Source of the DNA: Vreelandella songnenensis
GTDB lineage: Bacteria > Pseudomonadota > Gammaproteobacteria > Pseudomonadales > Halomonadaceae
Length of the DNA stretch: 64,000 bases
Assembly: GCF_003002925.1 (NCBI RefSeq)
Contig: NZ_PVTK01000010.1
Coordinates: forward strand, 1 to 64,000
Reading direction: 5' to 3'
Part shown: positions 26,249 to 36,911 of the stretch, piece after piece
Position numbering within the stretch: position 1 is the first letter of the stretch
Layout: each line of letters opens with the position of its first letter
The notes under the pieces: generated by a model
What the model was told of the DNA's origin: nothing
Seen by the model: only the letters and a program-made list of their open reading frames with translations
The model's database searches: none
Position numbers and translations under genes: made by a program

Positions 26249-26526
26249 AAAAAAGGGTGGTTGGCGTCTTGCCAAAACGGGCCGTCCCTGGCCACCACAC
26301 CCCCACAGTGAACCTAACCAACCTTTATGACCTTAACCCAGGTTATTAAAAGGTGCGTATTCCTGGAAAAAAGTCGTTTATTGCACCGAAAAGGTCGTTA
26401 GTTAAGATAAAAATTGATAAAAGTCATGTTTAATTAGCTGAATTTACACGAAGTCACTAATACTGAGTAGGTGAATCCCAGGTATTTCTGCCCGGGTAAA
26501 TGCTCGAAAAGTGGCAGCGTATCCAT
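26249..26526. other. Non-coding gap between ureG and fdsD
   Basis: AT-rich DNA between the convergent urease and formate dehydrogenase operons. I see no gene, RNA or repeat here beyond short A/T runs. Confidence 0.4.
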
Positions 26527-26559
26527 AAAAAAGCGCGGCCCAAGGCCGCGCTTTTTTTA
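26527..26559. terminator. Bidirectional terminator between ure and fds operons
   Basis: A perfect GC-rich stem GCGCGGCC-CAA-GGCCGCGC (26533-26551) is flanked by A and T runs, so it can act on both strands. It lies directly after the fdsD stop. Confidence 0.85.
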
Positions 26560-26566
26560 TCGTAGA

Positions 26567-26812
26567 TCAACTGGCTTGACGCTCGGCGAGCCGAGTAGCC
26601 AGCAAGGTGGCGGCACGGTGGGCCAATGGAGAGAGCTCGTTATCTGCCTGGTCAAGGCTTGCTACCAGGCGCTGTTTCATGGCGCGCGCCCAGAAGGTCT
26701 CCAGGTGGCGGCAGATGGCTGACGCGGCGGCGTCCTCATCACGGCCGCTACCCAGGTTGATGGCGATCTGGTTGGTCATGCGAATCAGATTGGCATCATT
26801 GTTGGTCGACAT
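26567..26812 (-). CDS. fdsD: Formate dehydrogenase delta subunit FdsD
   Basis: This 81-residue protein matches the small delta subunit of NAD-dependent molybdenum formate dehydrogenases: MSTNNDANLIRMTNQIAINL, then ICRHLETFWARAMKQRLV. The ATG at 26812 lies 11 bases after fdhD and is preceded by AGGAGAAAT. The subunit is thought to help assemble or stabilise the complex. Last gene of fdsGBA-fdhD-fdsD. Confidence 0.9.
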   Translation of the reverse strand: MSTNNDANLIRMTNQIAINLGSGRDEDAAASAICRHLETFWARAMKQRLVASLDQADNELSPLAHRAATLLATRLAERQAS

Positions 26813-26823
26813 GGCATTTCTCC

Positions 26824-27663
26824 TCAGCCGAGTGCAAAAGCGGGGCGGTGGTAGATCAGATGGCGGCCAGGGCGCGCAAACCCGACAAGCAGCAGCCCCG
26901 CTGTCTGGGCCTGCTCCACCGCCAGAGAGGTTGCAGCAGACACGGCGACCAGGGCGCCGATACCTGCGCTTGCACACTTGTGCACCATTTCGTAACTGGC
27001 CCGGCTGGAAACCAGCACGAAGCCTTCCCCAAGCGTTGTGCTTTCGCCTGCAAGCGAGCCGATCAGCTTGTCCAGAGCGTTGTGGCGGCCCACATCCTCG
27101 CGCAGGCGCTGAATGCGGCCCTGTAAATCGCACCAGGCAGCACCGTGCACGGCGCCCGTTGCCGCCTTCAAGGGCTGGTAAGCGTCGAGCTCGCCCAGGG
27201 CATACTGAATGGCGGCGTCATCGACAGGCGGTGCGCTTACCCTGGCGATTGGCCTGATTGCCTGATCGAGCGCTTCGGTGCCGCATAGCCCGCAGCCGGT
27301 GCGTCCGGTCATGCTGCGCCGGCGCTCCTTGAGTGCCATCAGGCGCTGGGTGGCAATGCTCAGGTGAACGGCCAGGCCGTTGGCCTCCTCCTTTACCTCC
27401 CGGTCATAGCACTCGTGGGGGTGGGCAATGATCCCCTCGGTGAGGCTGAAGCCCAGCGCCAGGTCTTCAAGGTCCGCCGGGCTTGCCATCATCACTGCAT
27501 GGGAAATGCCGTTATAGACCAGCGCCACCGGCACTTCGAGCGCCAGGGTATCCTCCTGGCTCTCGGCCACCCAGCCGGTTGCGCTTCTGCGCACTTCGAC
27601 CGGCTGGCGCGCCAGATCAGCCGCCGGTTGGGTGGGCCTATCGAGTTCACGCGCGACACTCAT
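26824..27663 (-). CDS. fdhD: Formate dehydrogenase accessory sulfurtransferase FdhD
   Basis: This 279-residue protein of the FdhD family passes sulfur from a cysteine desulfurase to the bis-MGD molybdenum cofactor, a step needed for active formate dehydrogenase. The catalytic CXXC-type pair is in GRTGCGLCGTEAL (near residue 122), with REDVGRHNALDKLIG and VSSRASYEMVHKCASAG further on. Its start overlaps the fdsA stop by four bases (27660-27663). Confidence 0.95.
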   Translation of the reverse strand: MSVARELDRPTQPAADLARQPVEVRRSATGWVAESQEDTLALEVPVALVYNGISHAVMMASPADLEDLALGFSLTEGIIAHPHECYDREVKEEANGLAVHLSIATQRLMALKERRRSMTGRTGCGLCGTEALDQAIRPIARVSAPPVDDAAIQYALGELDAYQPLKAATGAVHGAAWCDLQGRIQRLREDVGRHNALDKLIGSLAGESTTLGEGFVLVSSRASYEMVHKCASAGIGALVAVSAATSLAVEQAQTAGLLLVGFARPGRHLIYHRPAFALG

Positions 27664-30547
27664 GGCGCCTCCTGCTGCGCCTTCGCCAGATACCCCTTCT
27701 GGGCCTGATCAAACGAGGTGAAACGCTGCTGCCAGGCGGAGGGCTGGCTGACTTTTTCTACCTGCACGGCGGTAACCTTGTATTCGGGGCAGTTGGTGGC
27801 CCAATCGGAGTTATCGGTGGTGATAACGTTGGCGCCACTGCCGGGGTGATGGAACGTAGTGTAGACCACGCCCGGCTGCATGCGCTCGCTAACCCGTGCA
27901 CGCAGCACTGTCTGCCCCGAGCGGCTGGTGATGCCCAGCCAGTCGCCATCGCGCACGCCGCGCACTTCGGCATCACTGGGGTGCAGCTCCAGCACGTCCT
28001 CGTCGTGCCAGCGCTGGTTATCGGTGCGCCGGGTCTGCGCACCCACGTTGTACTGGCTGAGAATCCGCCCGGTGGTGAGCAGCAGCGGGAAGCGGCGGTT
28101 GGTGCGCTCCTCGGTGGCCACGTACTCGGTGATCGCAAAGCGGCCAAGGCCAATGGGGAAGTTGACCGCGTGCATGGTCGGCATGCCCTCCGGGTGCTCG
28201 TCGTTGCACGGCCACTGCAGGCTGCCGTGCTCTTCGAGCTTCTGGTAACTCACCCCGGTAAAGCTTGGCGTCAGCTGGGCGATCTCGTCCATGATCTCGG
28301 AGGGGTGGGCGTAGTTCATCGGGTAGCCCAAGGCGTTCGCCAGATCCTGGGTGATTTCCCAGTCCTGCTTGCCGGCCACCGGCGGCATCACCTTACGCAC
28401 GCGGTTGATGCGCCGCTCGGCGTTGGTAAAGGTGCCGTTCTTTTCCAGAAAGCTCGAACCCGGCAGCAGCACATGAGCGAACTTGGCCGTCTCGTTCAGG
28501 AAGATATCCTGCACGATCAGGCAGTCCAGCGAGCGCAGCGCGGCTTCAACGTGCTGGGTGTTGGGGTCGGACTGAGCGATATCCTCGCCCTGCACGTAGA
28601 GCGCCTTGAAGGTGCCTTCAATGGCAGCGTCGAACATGTTGGGAATGCGCAGCCCCGGCTCGTCGTCGAGCTTCACGCCCCATACCGCCTCAAACCGTCC
28701 GCGAGCGATGGGGTCAGCCACGTGCTGGTAGCCCGGCAGCTCATGAGGGAAGGAGCCCATGTCGCAAGAGCCCTGCACGTTATTCTGGCCGCGCAACGGG
28801 TTCACGCCCACGCCTTCGCGGCCGATGTTGCCGGTGGCGAGCGCCAGGTTGGCGATGCCCATCACCATGGTCGAGCCCTGGCTATGTTCGGTCACACCCA
28901 GCCCGTAGTAGATCGCGCCGTTGGGAACGGTGGCGTAGGTGCGTGCCGCTTGACGTACGGCGTCAGCGGGCACGCCGGTGATGGGCTCAGAGGCCTCGGG
29001 CGAGTGGCGCTCTTCACTGATGAACGCGCGCCAGCTCTGGTAGGCATCGGTATCGCAGCGCTTGGCGACGAAGTCCTTGTCTTCGAGGCCTTCGGTGATC
29101 ACCACGTGGGCCAGGGCGTTGACCAGCGCCACGTTGGTGCCCGGGCGCAGCGGCAGATGCTGGGCCTCCCCCAGGTGCGGGGTTTTCAACAGATCGATGC
29201 GGCGCGGGTCAGCGACGATCAGCTTCGCGCCCTGGCGCAGACGCTTGCGCATCATCGAGCCGAACACCGGGTGGGCGTCGGTGGGGTTGGCGCCGATCAC
29301 GATGATCGCGTCGGACTTCATCACCGAATCAAACGTCTGGGTGCCGGCGGATTCGCCCAGCGTGGTCTTCAAGCCGTAGCCGGTGGGCGAGTGGCAGACC
29401 CGCGCGCAGGTGTCGGTATTGTTGTTGCCGAACGCCGCGCGGATCAGCTTCTGCACCAGGTAGGTCTCTTCATTGGTGCAGCGCGAGGAGGTAATGCCAC
29501 CGATGCTTTCGCGGCCGTGTTCCGCCTGAATCGCTTTCAGGCGCTTGGCGGCGAAGCTGATCGCCTCTTCCCAGCTCGCTTCCCGCCAGGGCTGGTCGAT
29601 GGAATCGCGAATCATCGGCGTGGTCAGGCGGTCCGGGTGGGAGGCGTAGCCGAAGGCAAAGCGCCCCTTCACGCAGGAGTGGCCGTGGTTGGCGTCGCCG
29701 CCCTTGTAAGGCACCATGCGCACGAGCTTGTCGCCCTTCATCTGGGCCTCGAACGAGCAGCCCACGCCGCAGTAGGCGCAGGTAGTGACCACACTGCGAT
29801 CCGGCACGCCGTGATCGATCACGCTATTTTCCATCAGCGTGGCCGTGGGGCAGGCCTGCACGCAAGCGCCACAGGAGACGCAGTCCGAGTTCATGAACGC
29901 CTCGTCCTGCCCCGCCGACACCTTGGACTCAAACCCGCGCCCATCGATGGTCAGCGCGAAGGTGCCCTGTACCTCTTCGCAGGCGCGCACGCAGCGCGAG
30001 CAGACGATGCACTTGCTCGGATCAAAGGTGAAATAGGGGTTGGATTCGTCCTTGGCGGCGTCCAGATGATTTTCGCCGGTAAAGCCGTAGCGCACCTCGC
30101 GAAGCCCGACGCTGCCCGCCATGTCCTGCAGCTCGCAGTCGCCGTTGGCCGGGCAGGTCAGGCAATCCAGCGGGTGGTCGGAAATGTAGAGCTCCATGAC
30201 GCCCCGGCGAAGCCTGGCCAAGCGCTCGTTTTGGGTGGTCACCTTCATGCCTTCCACCACCGGCGTGGTGCAGGAAGCGGGAAGGCCTCGGCGGCCTTCG
30301 ATCTCGACCGCGCAGAGCCGGCAGGAGCCGAAGGCCTCGAGACTGTCGGTGGCGCAGAGCTTGGGAATGCTGATATCCGCCAGGGCCGCGGCGCGCAGCA
30401 CGGAGGTGCCTTCCGGCACGCGAAGGGTGATGCCGTCGATCTCGAGCGTCACCTGGGCGGCGTTGGCATTCGGAATGGGTGAGGGCGTGCCATAGTCCTT
30501 GCTGAAGTCGACGCTGTTGGCCTGACGCCGTGGATCGAAATGTTCAA

Positions 30548-30551
<4 letters not shown>
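27660..30551 (-). CDS. fdsA: NAD-dependent formate dehydrogenase alpha (catalytic) subunit FdsA
   Basis: This 963-residue catalytic subunit has an N-terminal [2Fe-2S] ferredoxin-like domain (EAFGSCRLCAVEIEGRRGLPAS), a His-Cys cluster region (HPLDCLTCPANGDCELQD), a two-[4Fe-4S] segment (CIVCSRCVRACEEVQG, CVSCGACVQACPTATL) and the molybdopterin-binding domain. Cys386 in ARVCHSPTGYG is the metal ligand, so this is a cysteine, not selenocysteine, enzyme. It oxidises formate to CO2. Start ATG 30551 overlaps the fdsB stop (ATGA). Confidence 0.96.
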
Positions 30552-32100
<1,549 letters not shown>

Positions 32101-32104
<4 letters not shown>

Positions 32105-32595
32105 GCCATTACCTCCAGCGGCCGGGTCTGCAGCTCGTCCAGCAATTCGTCGAAAGCCTCCTGGGTCACGCGCCCGCGTACCTGATCGTCCACGCGGATC
32201 GACGGGCCACAGGCGCAGTTGCCCAGGCAGTAAACGGCTTCCAGGGTGATTTCGCGGTCCGGCGTGGTCTGGTGGTAATCCACGCCCAGGCGCGCCTTGG
32301 CGTGGGCTTCGAGCGCGCGGGCGCCGACCGACTGGCACGCCTCGGCGCGGCATATCTGCACCACGTGGCGCCCCGGCGGTGCGGTCCGAAAGTGGTGATA
32401 GAAACTGATCACGCCGTGCACCTCTGCGCGGGTCTGCTGGAGTGAGGCGGCGATCAGGGGAACGGCATCGGAGGGGATAAAGCCAAAGCGGTCCTGGAGG
32501 GCATGAAGAATCGGCAAGAGCGCGCCTTTAGTGTGTTTAAGCGCGTCGATCTCGGCTTGGATCGACTGCGACGACCATTCTCGAGACTCGTTCAT
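32101..32595 (-). CDS. fdsG: NAD-dependent formate dehydrogenase gamma subunit FdsG
   Basis: This 164-residue NuoE-like thioredoxin-fold protein has four cysteines for one [2Fe-2S] cluster, in ICRAEACQSVGARAL and VYCLGNCACGPS. First gene of the soluble fds operon, with its promoter in the 134-bp gap shared with the divergent regulator gene. Confidence 0.95.
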
Positions 32596-32729
32596 CAGGT
32601 CTCTCCCGGTGCTGATTGTTTATTATAAATATGCACGCTTATGCTTATTTGAAACGGTCAGTAAAAGGGCGTGCACCACGGTCAATGTCACGCTAGCATC
32701 AAGCCAACAACGACAAAATATGAAAGATC

Positions 32730-33791
32730 ATGCCAATGAAGAAAATCACCGTCATTCCCACCTGGTGCTTTCGCGACGAGGCGGGAAATCAACTGGATCT
32801 ACAGCTGCTTCGATTGCTGAGCGCGGTCTATCGTCGGGGTAAGTTAACCCATGCCGCAGCGGATACAGGTATCTCATACCGGCACGCCTGGAACTTATTG
32901 CGCCAGGGCGGCGAGTTTTTCGGCGTGCCACTGGTGGAGTTGCAGCGTGGCCGGGGGGCGCAGCTATCGGCGCTTGGCGAAAAGCTCTTGTGGGCAGAGC
33001 AGCGCGCCATGGCGCGGCTGGGGCCGCAGCTGGAAAGCCTGGGTTCCGAGCTGAACCTGGCCATTGCCCGCGAACAGCAGGGCGCGCTTTCTATACTACG
33101 CCTGCACGCAAGCCACGGCTTTGCCGTGGAGCTGCTGCCCAGGCACCTGGAAGCGCTGCCGCTGGATCTTCAGTACTGCAGCCCTCAGGAGTCGCTGGCC
33201 GCGCTCAACCGCGGCGCGTGCGACGTGGCGGGCTTTCATCTGCCGCGCGGCCAGGTCGGCGCGCATGTGCGCAGCGCCTATCAGGGTCTGTTAAAGCCTC
33301 GTCAGCACCGCGTGATTGGTTTTATCGCCCGTACTCAGGGGCTGATCGTGGCGGCAGGCAATCCGCTCGGCATTGAAAACATCACATCGCTGAGCGCAGG
33401 CGGCGTGCGCTTTGTGAACCGACAGGTTTCGTCGGGCACGCGCTCGTTGCTGGACTGCCTGCTGAAAGAAGCGGGCGTATCCAGCAGGAAGGTTCGCGGC
33501 TTTGAAATCGAGGAGTACACCCACTCCGCCGTGGCCGCTTACGTGGCGGCGGGCATGGCGGATGCAGGCTTTGGCGTGGAAGCCGCCGCGCAGAAGTTCG
33601 GGCTCGGCTTCATTCCCTTGGCCACCGAGGATTACCTTCTGGCCTGTCACCACCGCTCGCTGAAAGAGCCGCGCTTTCAAGGCTTTCTGGAGGTCCTGCG
33701 CGGCGAGCCCTTTCAGAACGCAGTCAGTGGCCTGCCGGGGTACAGCCCCAGCCGGTGCGGCGAAATTATCGAAGTGGCCGATCTTCTGTAG
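32730..33791 (+). CDS. ModE/LysR-like regulator with periplasmic-binding-type domain (FdsR-like position)
   Basis: This 353-residue protein has an N-terminal winged helix of the ModE/LysR kind (LTHAAADTGISYRHAWNLLRQ, then LVELQRGRGAQLSALG) and a C-terminal molybdate-binding-like PBP domain (FVNRQVSSGTRSLLDCLLKE, HSAVAAYVAAGMADAGFGVE). It is divergent from fdsGBA-fdhD-fdsD and probably controls it, perhaps in response to formate, molybdate/tungstate or the cofactor. A LysR-type regulator (FdsR) holds this place in Cupriavidus. ATG 32736 is an alternative start two codons in. Confidence 0.8.
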   Translation: MPMKKITVIPTWCFRDEAGNQLDLQLLRLLSAVYRRGKLTHAAADTGISYRHAWNLLRQGGEFFGVPLVELQRGRGAQLSALGEKLLWAEQRAMARLGPQLESLGSELNLAIAREQQGALSILRLHASHGFAVELLPRHLEALPLDLQYCSPQESLAALNRGACDVAGFHLPRGQVGAHVRSAYQGLLKPRQHRVIGFIARTQGLIVAAGNPLGIENITSLSAGGVRFVNRQVSSGTRSLLDCLLKEAGVSSRKVRGFEIEEYTHSAVAAYVAAGMADAGFGVEAAAQKFGLGFIPLATEDYLLACHHRSLKEPRFQGFLEVLRGEPFQNAVSGLPGYSPSRCGEIIEVADLL

Positions 33792-33809
33792 ATACGGCCC
33801 GCCTTGAAA

Positions 33810-33843
33810 CGCCAGGGGCGTGCCGCTTGGCACGCCCCTGGCG
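33810..33843. terminator. Perfect 15-bp hairpin between convergent genes
   Basis: CGCCAGGGGCGTGCC and its exact complement, with a GCTT loop, lie between the regulator stop and the minus-strand dctM stop. There is no U-tract, but stability and position fit a bidirectional transcription barrier. Confidence 0.65.
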
Positions 33844-33867
33844 TCAGCATGCGTAAAGTGCGCGCGG

Positions 33868-35127
33868 CTAGTTCCCCGACCATCCCATGAAAATGGGCAC
33901 GTAGACGACCAGCAGCACGCCGATCAGCCCCAGAAGATACGGGATGATGGCGCGGGTGATGCGCTCCAGCGGCAGCTGGGTAACCGAGGAGGCCACGTAC
34001 AGATTGATCGCCACTGGCGGGGTGATCATGCCGATCGAAAGCCCCACGACGATGATCAAGCCGAAGTGGATGGGATCGATGCCCAGCTGCAGCACCAGCG
34101 GCAACAGCACCGGGGTGAGGATGATCAAGGCGCTCGCCGTTTCGATGAACACGCCGGTGAGCAGAATCACCGCCACCACCAGCAGCATGATGATCAGCGG
34201 GTTGGTGGAGAGCGACAGCACCGATTGGGCAATGGCCCCCGGCACCTGCCAGCTCGAGAGCGTCCAGCTCAGCACCGCCGACATGGCAATCACCAGCATG
34301 ATCACCGCGGTGGTCATCGCCGACCGAATCAAGAGCTTGTACACCTGGGGCAGGGTCAGGTCGCGGTAGACGAACAGCGACACCAGAAGCGCGTAGTTTA
34401 CCGCCACCACGGCGGCCTCGGAGGGAGTGAAGATGCCGGTAAAGATACCGCCCAGAATGATCACCGGCGTCATCAGGCCCCAGCTGGCGGCCTTGAACGT
34501 GCGCCAGATGGTGGCCACGGAAAGCGGCGTGCCCTTGGGATACTGGCGCTTGTAGGCCTGGACGATGGCAATCGCCATCAGCCCCAGCCCCATGGCAAGG
34601 CCGGGCAGAAAGCCGTTCAGAAACAGCTTGGAGACCGACTGCTGGGCGATGACCGCATAGATGATCATGGGCACCGAGGGCGGAATGACCACCCCGATGG
34701 TGCCGCTGGCGGCGATGAGGCTGGCCGCCGAGGCCGGATCGTATCCCTTGCGCTTGAGTTCCGGCACAAGACTCGAGCCCACCGCCGCCGTGGTGGCAGC
34801 ACCAGAGCCGGAAATGGCCGCAAAGAACATGCCCGCCATGACCGAGACAATCGAAAGCCCGCCGCGCAGAAAGCCCACCAGCGAATCCGCAAAGCCCACC
34901 AGGCGCTCGCTCACCTTGCCCTGGGCCATCAGGTCGCCGGCCAGGATGAACATGGGAATGGCGACCAGCGCAAAGGAGTTGATGCCCTGGAACATCTGCT
35001 GGGTGACCACCATCAGCGGCACGCCGGATTGGTACAGCGCGTAGAGCGAGCTTGCCCCGATGGCAAAGGCGATAGGCACGCCCAGCAGCATCAGTAGAAA
35101 GAACAGCCCGAAAAGCAGTAGTGTCAT
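33868..35127 (-). CDS. dctM: TRAP transporter large permease DctM
   Basis: This 419-residue polytopic permease of the DctM family has the usual opening LLFGLFFLLMLLGVPIAFAIG, then AGDLMAQGKVSERLVGFADS, GSGAATTAAVGSSLVPELKRKGYDP-type and ASGTIGVVIPPSVPMIIY motifs. It is the ion-coupled channel working with DctQ and the binding protein encoded upstream. Overlaps dctQ by four bases. The solute is unknown; the neighbouring FAD-linked hydroxyacid oxidase suggests a carboxylate. Confidence 0.92.
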   Translation of the reverse strand: MTLLLFGLFFLLMLLGVPIAFAIGASSLYALYQSGVPLMVVTQQMFQGINSFALVAIPMFILAGDLMAQGKVSERLVGFADSLVGFLRGGLSIVSVMAGMFFAAISGSGAATTAAVGSSLVPELKRKGYDPASAASLIAASGTIGVVIPPSVPMIIYAVIAQQSVSKLFLNGFLPGLAMGLGLMAIAIVQAYKRQYPKGTPLSVATIWRTFKAASWGLMTPVIILGGIFTGIFTPSEAAVVAVNYALLVSLFVYRDLTLPQVYKLLIRSAMTTAVIMLVIAMSAVLSWTLSSWQVPGAIAQSVLSLSTNPLIIMLLVVAVILLTGVFIETASALIILTPVLLPLVLQLGIDPIHFGLIIVVGLSIGMITPPVAINLYVASSVTQLPLERITRAIIPYLLGLIGVLLVVYVPIFMGWSGN

Positions 35128-35651
35128 GGTGTCTGCTCCCCCATGGGCTTTCTGGGCTCGCCTTCACACACGATCTCGACAAGATCCACCAGCGCATACC
35201 AGGCCATGATCGCCGCGCTGATCGGCATGATGGCGTAGACGTAGGACATCGGCAGGCGCAGCGAGGCGGATTTCTGAAAGCTCTGCACCTGCATGTAGCG
35301 ATAACCGATCACGATCAGCGTGATCATGAAGGCGATGACCGCAAGTACCGCAAGAAAGCGCGCCACCTGGCGAAGCCGCACCGGCAGCGCCTCCACGGCG
35401 AAGGTGACGGCAATATGATGACCGCGCTGAAACGCCAGCGTGCCGGCCAGGAAGGTGATCCAGATCAGCAGAAAGCGGGCGACTTCTTCGGTCCAGCCCA
35501 CCGCGGTGAACAGTACGCGAGAGACGATCTGCAGCGTGATGACCGCGATCAGCGCAGCCATGCCGATAAAGACAACCGGTTGGATGAGCGCGTCCAGGGC
35601 GCGCTCGACGAAGCGTAGCGGGGTCAACAGCGTTTGAGACAAGGTGGCCAC
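35124..35651 (-). CDS. dctQ: TRAP transporter small permease DctQ
   Basis: This 175-residue protein with four membrane helices carries the DctQ pattern VLFTAVGWTEEVARFLLIWITF near residue 60 and the RGHHI segment. The start is GTG 35651, directly after the TAA of the binding-protein gene, with GGAGG inside the end of that gene. It links the binding protein to DctM. Confidence 0.88.
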   Translation of the reverse strand: MATLSQTLLTPLRFVERALDALIQPVVFIGMAALIAVITLQIVSRVLFTAVGWTEEVARFLLIWITFLAGTLAFQRGHHIAVTFAVEALPVRLRQVARFLAVLAVIAFMITLIVIGYRYMQVQSFQKSASLRLPMSYVYAIMPISAAIMAWYALVDLVEIVCEGEPRKPMGEQTP

Positions 35652-36671
35652 TTACTGCACTGCCTCCTGGATACGCGGAAGGAAGTCGCCAAACTGCTGG
35701 CCGTACTTCTCGTACACGGGTGCCACGGCGGCCTGGAAGGCCTCGATATCCGGAGATTCGTTGATCTCCATGCCCGCTTCACGCAGCTCTGTCAGCTGTT
35801 CGGCTTCCATCACTGCATTCTGCTCGCGGGCGTAGGCCGAGGCTTCCTGGGCGGCTTCCAGCACGGCTGCCTGAGCCTCTTCCTGCAGGCCGCTCCACTT
35901 GGGCAGGCTCATGATGAAGATGGCCGGGGCGTAGATATGCCGCGTCATGGTCAGGTAGTCCTGGGTTTCGGCCAGGTTGAACGCATGGATCGCGTTCACC
36001 GGGTTCTCCTGCCCATCGATAGTGCCCTGCTGCAGGGCCGTCAGCGCTTCTGTCCAGGCCATGGGCACGGCGTTGGCGCCGAGCGTGCGGAAGGTGTCCA
36101 CATACACTTCGTTTTCGATCACGCGCAGGCGCAGGCCATCAAGATCAGCCGGTTCGTTGATCGCGTTACGGCTGTTGGTGATGTTGCGAAACCCGCGCTC
36201 GGCGTAAGCCAGGCCTTTCAGGTTCACGTCTTCAAGCTGGCCCAGAATCTCCTGGCCAATCTCGCCATCGAGCACGTCATAGGCGGCTTCGCTGGATGGG
36301 AACAGGAAGGGCAGTTCGAACACGGAGAACGTATCGACAAAGTTGGCCACCGGGCCGTTGGTGATCACCCCCATGTCCACGGTGCCGATCTGCATGCCCT
36401 CCAGCAGCGTGCGCTCGTCGCCCAGGCTTGCGTTAGGGTAGATATCCACCGTTACCGCGCCGTCGGTCTTCTCGCTTACCAGTTCTTGAAAGCGCGTCGC
36501 GGCGATATGATAGGTGTCTTCGGTATTGACCACGTGGGCCAGGCGCAGAGTGGTCGGTGTGATCTCGGCGGCCTGGCTGATCAGCGAGGCGCTCAGGAGC
36601 CCCAGGCAAGCGGCAGCGCCGATGGCACCTTTCAGGCGCGCAGGGGTAGAGGGGCGGGCGGTATGATTCAC
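35652..36671 (-). CDS. dctP: TRAP solute-binding protein DctP (operon copy)
   Basis: This 339-residue periplasmic protein has a signal peptide (about 1-34, ending SQA|A) and the DctP fold: LRLAHVVNTEDTYHIAATRF, YPNASLGDERTLLEGMQIGT, the carboxylate-binding Arg in LDGLRLRVIENEVYVDTFR, and GTIDGQENPVNAIHAF. First gene of dctPQM, with the promoter in the 240-bp gap before the oxidase gene. A close paralogue without permease genes lies at 38379-39377. Confidence 0.92.
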   Translation of the reverse strand: MNHTARPSTPARLKGAIGAAACLGLLSASLISQAAEITPTTLRLAHVVNTEDTYHIAATRFQELVSEKTDGAVTVDIYPNASLGDERTLLEGMQIGTVDMGVITNGPVANFVDTFSVFELPFLFPSSEAAYDVLDGEIGQEILGQLEDVNLKGLAYAERGFRNITNSRNAINEPADLDGLRLRVIENEVYVDTFRTLGANAVPMAWTEALTALQQGTIDGQENPVNAIHAFNLAETQDYLTMTRHIYAPAIFIMSLPKWSGLQEEAQAAVLEAAQEASAYAREQNAVMEAEQLTELREAGMEINESPDIEAFQAAVAPVYEKYGQQFGDFLPRIQEAVQ

Positions 36672-36911
36672 GATATCTCCTGGGGTGGTGGGTTGTTATT
36701 ATGCGGTGAGGGCAGGCGTTTCGATTTCATCTATACCACATCGGCCCTGCCGGAAAAATGGCTTATTTTAGCCCGACGTTTGAGTAATAAAATAAAAAGA
36801 CTTTATAAAACGAAAGCTTGAGAAAGGCAGGAGTTAACCCAGGCGTGGTCATGACCTGCTAAAGGATGATGCGTATGCCCCTCAAGCCGTCTTCATGGAT
36901 ACAGGAACCTT

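Noticed and set aside
27483-30482. A 999-codon open frame on the plus strand
   Set aside because: It lies antisense to fdsA, which has clear cofactor motifs. High GC on the coding strand leaves long open frames opposite real genes; its translation is low-complexity and matches no family I recognise.
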